The position numbers and the translations under genes were made by a program. From NCBI RefSeq assembly GCF_000204055.1, contig NW_006768822.1, positions 546,743-571,742 on the forward strand: DNA of 25,000 bases, given 5' to 3'. The stretch's first letter is position 1; every line of letters starts with the position of its first letter. The notes beneath the pieces were generated by a model. That model was not told the DNA's origin and made no database searches. It saw nothing but the letters and a program-made list of their open reading frames with translations. This stretch comes from Melampsora larici-populina 98AG31 (taxonomy: Eukaryota; Basidiomycota; Pucciniomycetes; Pucciniales; Melampsoraceae). Below are positions 1-9,364 of this stretch, piece by piece.

Positions 1-3000
1 GCCTGATCTCTGTGATCAACTTTGGGTGCTGGGGTTGAGGTCAAGGAGTCTGAAGCAACAAATAATATTGATTCTGGAATCCTTGCCAATCTCACTTTCT
101 CTCCTTGATCTTGCTCTGTCACAGTCTAAAGTGTTGGTGTTGTGGAGTACACTAAACTCTCTCATATCCTTTGCAACTCAGCGGGAGCATACCCGGAGCT
201 GATTCCAATTCCCAATTCTACATATTGTTGATGTTCCGCCAATAGCCCTTCAAGCAAAAACTCTAGTGTTACATCACTCCATGGGAGACTAAAGCAAGCT
301 GCAAACATTATTCAAAGATCAAACACAGTCATCTCTAATGTACTTGCAACACAATTATCCACTTTGATCACTATAGAGTTTGACACATTGAAACTTTTGG
401 TTTTGATTACTTGTGCATCTTCAGTTCTCACTACCCTTTTAGAAGGAAAAATAACACTCATATTGCAGACTACACTTCACACTACTAAACTCACAAAACT
501 ACACTGACAGATGGATGATAAAGAGAAAGAAAGAAGAAAAGAAAATTCCCAACAATCCCTACTCTTTGTACCCATCAACTCACTGTTTTTTATTATTATT
601 AGTTTATACTTCTAATTTTGTTATTTGCTATTCTTCTCATTATTTTTTCTTTTGTCATGATGTCACTTCCTCCTTTCCATTTGTTTTGTTTTCATCTGTC
701 ACTGACTAACTTGATTTTTGATTTGATGTTCATTTGGATCACTCAATTGATTTCCAAACTACAAATCATGAGTTATTTTGATTTGTCTCTTGTTTCTCAT
801 CTCTGTCACTTGATTTCCTCATATTTGGTTTATTGTTTTGTTCTGATGAATTCTAATTTGATTGATTTAATTTTGATGATTCAACTTTAATGATCTGATT
901 TTGAGTTTTATTGGTTTTTTGTTCGATTATCTAGTTTCTAGTAATTCGATTTAATCATTTAAAACTTTTTAAATTGATTTGATTTTAATAATGCTGTCAT
1001 TGTTTTTTGATTTAGATCGATCAAGTTTCAGATTTGTGAGTTCTCTTTTTCTTTTTGACTACTTTTGTATTCTTTTACCTAATACTGACTGATTCTTATT
1101 TTGATTTGATTTCAAAGTTGACTCTTGATTCACATTTTATTAATTTGATTTTATAATGATGTTGCTTTAGGTATTTAGATCGATCGATCGATTCGTTTTC
1201 AAATTTCAAGTTGTAAGTTTGCTTCTTTTCTCTTCATTTTCTGCTTTTGATCTATTACTCGCTGAGTCGTGTTTGTTATGTATTCAATCATTCTTTTATT
1301 TGATTTCGTTTCGATCAATTGCGTTGATTTTTTTTCTTATTTATTATTAATTTATCGATCCATTTGATTCATCTAAATTCATAAATTTGAATGAAACAAT
1401 TTGATTCTTTCTTCTTCTCTTCTCTTCTTTATTTGATTCTTCGCTTTGTTTTGTTCATGTTGCTTTGATTTAAATTTTAATGACACAATGTTAATTCTGA
1501 ATTTGTGAGAACGACACCGAGAGAAAATAATAAGACTTGAGAAAAGAAAAAAGACTAAGAATGACTGCGGTTGAACGAAGAGATGAAAGAAGGTGATGAG
1601 GTCGTTGAGATTGATTTCCACAACGCCAGCAAGTCTGTCTCTACATCGTCGGAATACCAAGCTTCAGAATCCCTTTTCCAACCTGTACAATGATGTAGAG
1701 TTCACTCACAACAAAACATACGCAAATTGAAATGTGTTTGAATCAAATCACCTGTAACGCAAGCTGTATCATCGAAGATTGGGCTGCAAAGAAGTCAATC
1801 CGGCTGGAGATGGTTCTGATCAGGTTTGACTGATTGGATCGAATAAGATCACTATGATCATTTCAAGGTTGTGATTTGAGGAAGTGATTGATTTGCGAGT
1901 AATGAGCTGATCTCGATTGTTTTGATGGGAAAGATATATCGAGAGGTTGCAAGACAATGCAATATAAGCTTTTGAGACAGCTTGGAGCTTTTGCTTTGGA
2001 GTTTGAAAAAAGTACTTGAATGAGAAGTTTTGATTCTTGAGTGCTCTTCTAGCCGAGCAAGAGTTGTTTCATCAGATAGCTGAAGGAAGGTTGAGGCGAT
2101 GGTGGGTGATGAGGCCATTGAGATGTGAGTAATACACAAAGCACTTGATGTGAGTGGGGGAGCTTCATTGGGTTACTTTTGAGTATCTTGCTTGGTTGAA
2201 CGGGCACCAAGAGTACTGATCAACCTGCAAAGAAAGCAAGATAGTTAGTACGCAGCGAAATAAACCTGGCCTTTGGATCATACCAGTCTCATCCGCATTT
2301 CATTTGACTTCCGAGCCCTGTAAGTTAAAATGTAACTTTCATCTATTGACCATTTATGTTCACTTTGATTCAACAAATGTGACAATGATGATTTAGTGTT
2401 GAAGTTTTTCCTGCTTGTTTTCCTTCATTTGCTCCTCTTCTTCTGAGTTCTGATTCTTGACTATCCATTGGGATTTGTGTCTTGACTTTCTTTGATTGAT
2501 ATGGATTGAAACAATACTCTGGTAAATTTGGTGATCAAATAACAATTGACCATCTGTGAGATCAATGCAGTGAGTTGGTTATTTCCGAAGCAAACTGTTT
2601 GAATAGAAACAAAATGGATCAACCTTTGTGGAAATAAAAACATGAGGAAATCAATACATACCGAGCTAATCCGATCTTATCAATGACAATATTATGAATT
2701 GATTTAAATAATAAGTCTGACTGGTGAGTCGATTTTGAAGTTGAAGTAGGTAATTGAATGGGTTGTGTTTGGTATGAGTTTTTTGTTGTCCAGGTTTTAA
2801 TAACTGTAGAATGTGTCCCAATTTGCGTAATCTCGATAGATCTGTTTTTCCAATGATGTTCAATTCAATATGATGAGGAGATTGATTAGTGACCGGCAAG
2901 TTGATTGGGTTGAAAAGCAATTACGTCACAGAAAATAGATAGTGATATGAAGTTGGGAAGTTATTTGGCTGAGGGCAAAACTCGGCAGGCCAAAACTCTC

Positions 3001-3235
3001 GATTTTTCAAGCTGGGTGGGGAGTTTTGTCAGGTTTTGTTCAAATTGATGGTTCTCCTTTAACTTGTATGATATTTGATCGCACTAAAAAGATGAAAAGA
3101 CTTAGAGAGCAAAAAGAAACATCCGTAATTCCAGCAGATTTACATCTGCAGCTCAAGCTCAATCGGATATCAACCTTTATACCAATTGAAGTCACTGAAT
3201 GATCCAAGTACCATGTCTAATAGAATATTAACCCA
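1..3235. other. AT-rich left flank, no recognisable gene
   Basis: This flank is strongly AT-rich with long T-rich runs (GATTT-like words at roughly 600-1400). All open frames are under 100 codons and none shows a domain I recognise. A minus-strand frame at 2139-1858 is the least unlikely coding relic but has no identifiable relatives. Around 1010-1200 there are loosely repeated segments containing AGATCGATC followed by a TTTCAA-rich stretch, which suggests a decayed tandem repeat. An inverted pair, CAAAACTC at 2991-2998 and GAGTTTTG at 3021-3028, could form a stem with a 22-nt loop. The composition changes sharply at about 3236, where the Helitron begins. Confidence 0.5.
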
Positions 3236-3260
3236 CTAGAGACTGGGCGGCCAGCCGCCG
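3236..3260 (-). repeat. Helitron 3' terminus: CTAG plus GC-rich hairpin
   Basis: On the plus strand, A (3235) is followed by CTAG (3236-3239), six bases, then GGCGGC (3246-3251), CA, GCCGCC (3254-3259). Read on the minus strand this is a perfect 6-bp GC stem with a 2-nt loop, a six-base spacer, CTAG, then T. Helitron 3' ends classically have a short GC-rich hairpin just upstream of CTRR and insert between A and T. The spacer is somewhat shorter than the usual 10-12 bases. The hairpin is thought to act as the transposition terminator. Confidence 0.75.
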
Positions 3261-3397
3261 CACTACTATTATCGTGGCAAAGCCTCAACGTCCCAATGCA
3301 GTCAGCACCCATTACAGGGTAGAATGAATATATTTCGAAACAGAACTCAAATCACCTCTGGTTGTATTTTCAAAATCACGACACAAATAAGACATTA

Positions 3398-4046
3398 GGC
3401 ATTGGGCGAAATTTTCGCTCTTTTTTTATTTTTTTGACCGACCAGCGATGCGCCTCACAAAGCAATTCGAAGATTGCAGAAGAGAGTGAGTTTCACAGGT
3501 AAAAAGCCCTGTCGCTTTGCCTGGTTACCTTTTTGGGTTAGATTTTCATTTGCCTCGGTCCGATGACCGCTTGACTCTTGTCTTCGAGGTTTCTGCTCGT
3601 CAACTCCAGCAGTTCGTGACCAATCCAGAGGATCAAGGTTTGAATCAATCAACGTCTTGATTTCAATTTCAGATTGAAATTGGATGAGTCTGTCTTGGAT
3701 CGATCAAAGTCAACCAAGCAATCATCGGATCACGGCTGCTGGGGGATACCCGGGTAGATTCAAAACAGGGGACCCTGGGCAAGGTATCTGTGAAATGCCT
3801 GAAAGGCTTCTTTTGTGGCGCGATTGGGGCTTGTGGCTTTTACAGGTCAAGCAAGGATGCTCTACGCCAGATGAAATTTCGGAAAAATTTTGTGAAGCAA
3901 AACAAGAAATATTTTTTTTGCTGTGCTTTTGATGGCTTTGATATTGGCCAGCCATCCCTACTCAAGGATTCCAAAAAAACTGAACGACCTTTGAATTGGT
4001 TCGCGCAACCAAAAAACAAAAAAAATCAAAAACCTCGCCCAATGCC
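3398..4046. mobile_element. TA-flanked MITE, 649 bp, terminal inverted repeats
   Basis: The left end begins GGCATTGGGCGA (3398-3409) and the right end is its reverse complement TCGCCCAATGCC (4035-4046). Beyond these 12 bases the arms stay similar for about 25 more (TTTT- and T-rich runs against A-rich runs). A TA dinucleotide lies directly outside each end (3396-3397 and 4047-4048), which fits a target duplication of the Tc1/mariner type. No transposase is visible inside. Internal open frames are short and the two strands overlap at 3684-3955, so I regard it as non-autonomous. An internal stem, ATTTCAAT (3660-3667) and ATTGAAAT (3673-3680), is present. It lies inside the Helitron, just beyond the 3' end of degenerate gene E. 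Confidence 0.75.
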
Positions 4047-4083
4047 TATTGATATCCACATGCGATTTCTCCTCAGTAACCAA

Positions 4084-4855
4084 TCACGTTTCAATAACAA
4101 CCTTTTTATCATTCTCATTAATACCCAATGACTTACCCACCGTGTGATAATGTGGGACTCCGCGCTTCTGTAATTCAATTGAGACATCAGAACCAGGAAA
4201 TAATTTTCCTACTATCGGGAGATTGCTATTCGTGTCAACATCATGCTGTCTAACCGCATTGACGTTCTTCGCATTGAACTGAACGCTCTCGTCTATACTC
4301 GTCATTGCTGTATTCGGCCAAAATTTGAATCAGCCCACATCGCGAATAGTAGCTAGCCAACCAACTGCCTATCACTGACAATCTGTTATGTTTACCGCAA
4401 CCGATGTACAATGTTGAGAGTTGATTCCCTTTGCTTATTTCAATGTGCCTGTACAATACATAAATCAGCTGTACTCCCGAGCCTAATAGTGCATTAACTT
4501 ACTTTTTTTCGCCCAATCGCCTCGAGATGATGAATAATACTAATATTGGGTGTCCTACAAGTCCAACACTATACGCCCACAATATACACTACATCGGTAA
4601 CACTTTTATAGGCACAACTGTAGTCAGATGCCGTTAACTTCTTGCATGATACCAATGATATTCTGACTGACCGCCGCAACTCATATACCCCAATACCCAC
4701 GAAATGTCTACAACTGTACAGTCCTTATTACCGTCATTCGCATACTCTTTGCTAATGCATTGCCTATGCAATGCTTACTTAAACAACTTGGACTGTACCA
4801 GCATGATCAACGGCTCGACGGCCAGTTCCTGAGCAGACGACAACTCCTCGACCAT
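4084..4855 (-). pseudogene. Degenerate passenger gene E, tentative fifth family member
   Basis: From an ATG at 4855-4853 the minus strand reads a short first exon ending in a potential GT donor after the codons for EPLIML. This matches the size and splice position of exon 1 in genes A and D. The expected second exon is riddled with stops, although a stretch near 4540-4505 (SIIHHLEAIG) ends at a GTAAGT, as exon 2 of the intact genes does. A further open segment (4305-4084) contains VQFN and LFPGSDVSI, resembling VEFN and LFQRGREVTL in exon 3 of gene D. The conserved G-x-I-x9-W signature is not preserved. I read it as a decayed copy. It could instead be a more distant gene with introns I have mis-set. 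The nearby MITE may have contributed to its loss. Confidence 0.35.
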
Positions 4856-5171
4856 TGAAGTCATGCACATACTGTCAGCTTGATGCGACACGACGAACGT
4901 CGTGCTATCAAATTTTAGGCCAAAAACCCTAATACATCTTCTATGCTACTGACGTCATCACGATACTGACATTGATTCTCTTCACATTTGTCGCGTCGGA
5001 ATTATATCCAGTCCTTCTTTCTCTACGTCACTCAACATTACCAACACCATCTACACCGCCAAGACTCGATTGGTTATTCATAAGCTCGCTATTTTTCATT
5101 GCGAGTCATTCAGTCCCTCGCTTCAATATCATCTTCTTTCTAAGTCCTCTCATCAACAAAACCTACAGGTT
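4856..5171. promoter_or_regulatory. Divergent intergenic region between genes E and A
   Basis: This gap separates the presumed start of E (minus) from the start of A (plus). It contains a near-perfect palindrome at 4889-4904, CACGACG-AA-CGTCGTG, with 7-bp arms. That could be a protein-binding site or a cruciform. No clear TATA box could be assigned to A. The label as promoter rests on gene arrangement only. Confidence 0.3.
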
Positions 5172-6003
5172 ATGTCTTCTTCGAGTACAACTAATATCAC
5201 ATACGATTATCAAGTTGCATTGCAACAGCAACTTGCAATCACCTTTTCGGGAGAATTTTGTATCCAAGGCCTGGTATGTCCGGTTCCCTCTGTATTATAG
5301 TGCAGATGTTGACTTTTAATTAGGTTGAGGGACGTCGAAATGTAATAGCCCCTCGGAGATTTTATGCGGCCACTATTGAGCATAAAGATCCCGGATTTTA
5401 TCCTAAATCAATTCTTATAGGGGACGACATCTTTACAAAAGCTCTCCACACTGGTATCACTTACGAGCTTTACGGACATATTATCAACCACTTGTACCAA
5501 TATCCCCCCATGATGATCGTCGACTACCAAGCCACGCCACCGGAGCCAACCACTCGCCTTCCACGACCTACTTGTAGCAAGAATATTGCTGTGATTGCGA
5601 CTGGCATCATTGTCCGCCGCTTTGATCGCGAGGCCTATAATGACGTTATTCTGACTGTCAAACATCGTGACTATGATCCTGGAGTAAGCTTTTTACTTTT
5701 TCAGGTCGCTATTGTACTGATCCTTCTGCAGACTCTCGAATGGGTCGATTTTTTTGCGGAATATATATGTGGTCACAAATACAACGACAAATTTGACCCT
5801 AACTCACTCCAGATCGGCACTACAATGCGTTTCGAAGGCCACATCAAAGGTTTTTACGAATCTCGTAATACTTGGGTCTTTCGGGTATGTTTTCAAGTTT
5901 TTGACTTCTTCACAATACGCTGACCTTCACTCAGGTTGTTTCTTTCCGTGCCGAGTCCAAGAATGCCGGTCACGGTACCGATGGTACGAAAGGGGAACAA
6001 TAA
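5172..6003 (+). CDS. Helitron passenger protein A (227 aa, four exons), possible OB-fold ssDNA-binding protein
   Basis: The exons are 5172-5273, 5324-5683, 5732-5884 and 5935-6003, with introns of 50, 48 and 50 nt, all phase 0 with GT..AG ends. The conceptual protein has 227 residues (34+120+51+22). Exon 1 ends with FSGEFCIQGL. Exon 2 ends with a block A-T-G-I-I-V followed by VKHRDYDPG. Exon 3 has GHIKGFYESRNTW and the last intron falls three residues after that W. The same landmarks occur in B, C and D. Predicted strands alternate with loops and there is no signal peptide or membrane segment. I do not recognise the family. An OB-fold/RPA-like role in handling single-stranded transposon DNA is a guess from size, beta-rich pattern and Helitron context, since RPA-like passengers are known in plant Helitrons. 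This copy has no stop or frameshift and appears intact. It converges on gene B. Confidence 0.75.
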
Positions 6004-6542
6004 ACAATGCCACTGGACCGCGGAGCACCTATTGACATTCAAACATCACATCAAATTTCTCGTTTAATACTCTTTTGTCATGAGCACCTTGCTAGCTGGT
6101 AATATTATTAGCTTTCTTCGTATCAATATAATCTTTCTTTTGGGCAAATACCCTCTATGCACTCTAATGACGGAGTATAACGTAGGCGTATAATCCACCC
6201 GGATAACTAATGTGTTACCTGGCCAATCATCATTTTCAAATATTGACCATATCAGCATCTTATATCCATCTTGCGCTACATTACAATCTCCTGTGCCAAA
6301 ACACTATCATCGGAACTGGCGCTGATGACATAAATAATCGCGACTTGGTCTCGCAATATATGTTTCATTTTCTGCTCCCCTCTGCTTATAACGTATCATC
6401 CAGAGTTTAGTCCCATGTCTGGTCTGGCATTATCACACCATGAAATCCAATAAATTACACTGTCATACACTATACACATGAGCATATTGGGAAAAGGTTT
6501 TTGCCGCTCGTCTCTCAGAGATTCTAAATGCCAACAATGCGA
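6004..6542. other. Intergenic region between convergent genes A and B
   Basis: This is 539 bp of AT-rich sequence between the 3' ends of A and B. Short open frames occur on both strands (for example 6258-6064 minus and 6210-6410 plus), but none resembles the passenger family or any domain I know. It presumably holds both 3' untranslated regions. No terminator-like hairpin stands out. Confidence 0.4.
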
Positions 6543-7588
6543 TCACATCTGCGCCTCATCCCTGCCTCTCTTCCGCTCGCTAAGAGTAGGTGTAGATGGA
6601 TGGTTATCGCTAAATAGCTCCCGCAAGGCCTGACCTAGATCGATGTCTGCACCATCGTAAGATAAAACCATGCCACTGTAGTCAGCAAGACCACTACCAA
6701 CACTATCCACTGACACAGTACTCGATGGCGTATTCACGGGCTGGACCGTGTGTAGAATCTTGCGTTCCATTGGGATATCCGATCCTTTGATGATACTAAT
6801 AGAATCAACCTACCAGAAAGGTTAGTCTTGGCCACTCCGAAAGTGAAAATAAACTTACTTCGCTGGCCCACATTTCCTCGGTCTCGTCATAGTCCTTAAT
6901 GACACCATGGACTATAATCTCTGCTCCTTCGTGGCATTTGTTGATGGAAATGGTTTCTTGAACTTGACCCTTAATATAATGCTTAGTTGACCACACTACC
7001 GGACTCAAGGTCTAATACGATTCATCAACGCCGGATTGATACAAAGTTGATTATTAATATGTTACTCACAGTGGGATCCTTGTCAACAGACGTGATTGTT
7101 ATCACGACAGTAGGCACGATAGATCCAACTTCTAGGATGCTCATCCGACTGTTAACGTGTCCATGAGCTGTGATGGATACCTTGTCCATTGTCTTCCTCA
7201 AGTTCGCCAGTTTCGAAACGGAAGAAACGCCGAGGTCAATAACGTGTTTAGGATTAAAATGCAAATGGTCAATCGACGATGTGTTCGACGCTATAAGCCT
7301 GAAAGTCATTGCATAGACATTGCCGGATCGAAGGCAATGTCTAGGACTGGCCCTCGAGGTTAAAAGAATACCAGTCGCATAGGAATCGTTGTTGTTTAGA
7401 CCTGACGTTGCTATTCCTGTTCGGACTGAGACCATACCACGGTCGCGGATATTCGAAGGTGTAGACTGTCTTGATCGTCAGTATAAAAGCTGACACAGAA
7501 AGGACAAATTACTAACCTCGTCCCCGACGACCCCAACGTAATGAATGAGCGTGGAATGTCGCAGCAAAAGCAGGCTTGGTAGAAACAT
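6543..7588 (-). CDS. Helitron passenger protein B (295 aa, four exons)
   Basis: The exons are 7588-7517, 7465-7070, 7011-6859 and 6809-6543 on the minus strand. The introns are 51, 58 and 49 nt, phase 0. The protein has 295 residues (24+132+51+88). It shares the family pattern: exon 2 ends VVITITSVDKDPT, and exon 3 is exactly 51 codons and contains HGVIKDYDETEEMW followed by three residues and an intron. It has the longest C-terminal tail of the family, acidic and Ser/Thr-rich, ending in a basic ERKRGRDEAQM that could be a nuclear localisation signal. A longer start is possible from 7673, joined by a 52-nt intron (7642-7591), which would add 11 residues in frame. A TATATAA-like box on the minus strand at about 7701-7694 fits better with the shorter start and an intron in the 5' untranslated region. 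The reading frame is intact. Function is not known; OB-fold is inferred only. Confidence 0.72.
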
Positions 7589-8036
7589 TTCTCGATTATA
7601 GATGTTTATGTGAGTATGTAATGAACGTGAGGTGACAAATACCTGTTTTGCGTATGTGTCGAGCTTTCCTCATTGCTGGTCCAATCTCAACGGATTATAT
7701 AGGGTCATTCGGAATGAAATGGCTCTATTCGCTATAACCTGAGCTAGTCTAGTCCCATGTACCGTGCGATCATAAGTCTGCCCAGCCTCATAACGAACCG
7801 AGTGGCAATTGGCTGAAGAAAAATGTGGGACGTGCCAGCAGAGGGCCGGTCCAGGCCATTATGTCCCTTTGTCATGTTCACCAATCTATATCGAACGCCA
7901 GCAGCGACGTTGGAACTTGAGGTCTGTTAACCTTGACGAGACCAGTAAATAAGGTATGGTTCGAGTCATGTATCAGTATATTAGTCGTCGACCACGTTCT
8001 TCTGACGATCTTCTCCCCTGTCTCATTTTTCCGGCA
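7589..8036. promoter_or_regulatory. Divergent promoter region between genes B and C
   Basis: About 450 bp separates the start codons of B (minus) and C (plus). A TATATAA-like sequence reads on the minus strand at about 7701-7694, a sensible position for B. A weaker TAAATAA at 7945-7951 lies about 90 bp upstream of C's ATG. The two genes may share a bidirectional promoter. Only position and these two AT motifs support this. Confidence 0.35.
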
Positions 8037-9173
8037 ATGCAGTCCACTTCGAATTCATCCTCAGCACTGGCACTGCCAGCATTAAAGAGGTTCCCGGATG
8101 GGAATCTGGGTCCCAGGGACCAGATTCCCCTTCTGTTACTGTTACACAGCCTAAGGAATATTGCCTGAGTAGTCATTGTGATATATGTAGTCAATTTTTC
8201 AAAATGCTTCTCACAATCTGAGCAAAATTACAACATGTATTACATGTAATTTTCCTATCCAGATGAACAAATAACTGAGCTGATGCGTATGTAGCTGATA
8301 GCTAAGGATTTACACAGATGTTTGCACATATGTAGCATATGCTTCAAGGCTCAGTTGTGCAGTGCAAGATGATTTCATGACCATTTTACTATCAATTATG
8401 TTCCCAGCCTAGGTCACTTTCCCACCTGGGAACCTATTTAATGCTGGCAGTGTGGTTACGACAGACAATGAAAGTCTCCCGATGCGGTTCTCTGGCCCCA
8501 TAACTGTGCGAGCTCTTGTGAGTATAGGATTTATTTTTTTTTACGCAAGACTAACATAAATTCTCCTGCAGCATTCCCACGGCGTTACACATAGTAAAGT
8601 GGAAGTTTTGGTCTCCCCTCCCGATGATCCAATAGTTTCTACACCACTCCTCCTCCGGGTTGAATTTACTTCCGGGAACAGCATGACCGAAGTACTCCTA
8701 CCGGCTAGGATCCACTTCTGTGGGACAATACTCCAAACACCGGAAACAAATCTGACGGAACTATTGGTAGACAGTAATATGTTCCAGAACGGTTGCATTG
8801 TTCCTTCCCCAAAGCTCCCAGGAAAGGATGCAATTTTAATTCACGCTAGAGGACGACTTGTATTGAATTCACGCATTTGAAATCCATACGATTCTATGCA
8901 TTGGCGGATGTTGGTATTGATGCATCAACAATGGGATGTCTCGGTGAGTTTCGAATCATTGCATCTCTCATGATAGGCACTGATACTTTGTCACTGCAGG
9001 CCCTACGGTATACCAAGTTTCATAGTCAGTACCTGTGCGAAGATGATCTTTTAGGTGGTTTGAATGCTCCGCTCCGAAATGGATCTTTGTTCGTTGTAAA
9101 TGGGCGACTAATGAGCACCGGTGGACCCAGAGGAACATGGCTGGTCAAAGTAAACTCACTTGGGTCCGAGTAA
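8037..9173 (+). pseudogene. Passenger gene C, broken by a CACTA-like MITE and a nonsense codon
   Basis: This is a paralogue of A, B and D. Exon 1 is in two parts, 8037-8070 and 8456-8517, separated by the 382-bp MITE and one copy of its TGG target duplication. Joined, it would be a 32-codon first exon ending FSGPITVRAL, the counterpart of FSGEFCIQGL in A. Intron 1 is 8518-8571. Exon 2 (8572-8943) has an in-frame TGA at 8878-8880 between the conserved ARGRLVL block and the exon end, where the next phase-0 intron (8944-8999) is in the expected place. Exon 3 starts at 9000 and carries NGRLMSTGGPRGTW. Here the last intron may be lost, reading through to VNSLGSE and a stop at 9171-9173. Alternatively a GTAAAC donor at 9150 is still used. 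The TGA could be a decayed CGA codon. A truncated start at ATG 8482 is possible, but the TGA would still stop it. Confidence 0.75.
8071..8452. mobile_element. CACTA-like MITE, 382 bp, inserted in exon 1 of gene C
   Basis: The element begins CACTGCCAGCATTAAA and ends with its reverse complement (TTTAATGCTGGCAGTG). The inverted repeats extend about 33 bases with a few mismatches, through AGGTTCCC and TGGGAA. It is bordered on each side by TGG (8068-8070 and 8453-8455), a 3-bp target duplication. CACTA/EnSpm elements start with CACTA or CACTG and make 3-bp duplications, so both traits fit. Inside the left arm a second hairpin is formed by GGGAATCTGG and CCAGATTCCC at 8101-8130. No transposase is encoded. 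The insertion is independently supported because excising it restores the passenger reading frame. Confidence 0.85.
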
Positions 9174-9364
9174 CAAGGATCAACCAAAGCACATTAAGCC
9201 GATGCAGTTTTCATTATCCATGGCAGAAGTATATTATCAGCTCAAGATTAAAGGGCATCTGCGCCTAGCTGCTTTGTGATATCTACGTGAATACATGAAA
9301 AAATTTGTCTACTACTGCCTCCCTCGCGTTACACATTCATGATCTATAGTTCAATGTACATACT

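Noticed and set aside
515..890. Overlapping 64- and 90-codon plus-strand frames
   Set aside because: They are T-rich low-complexity translations (Phe/Leu/Ser/Ile runs) with no family resemblance.
7973..8194. 73-codon minus-strand frame containing FPSGNLFNAGS, whose counterpart also reads on the plus strand near 8419
   Set aside because: I first took it for a paired gene start. It is explained by the inverted repeats of the CACTA-like MITE.
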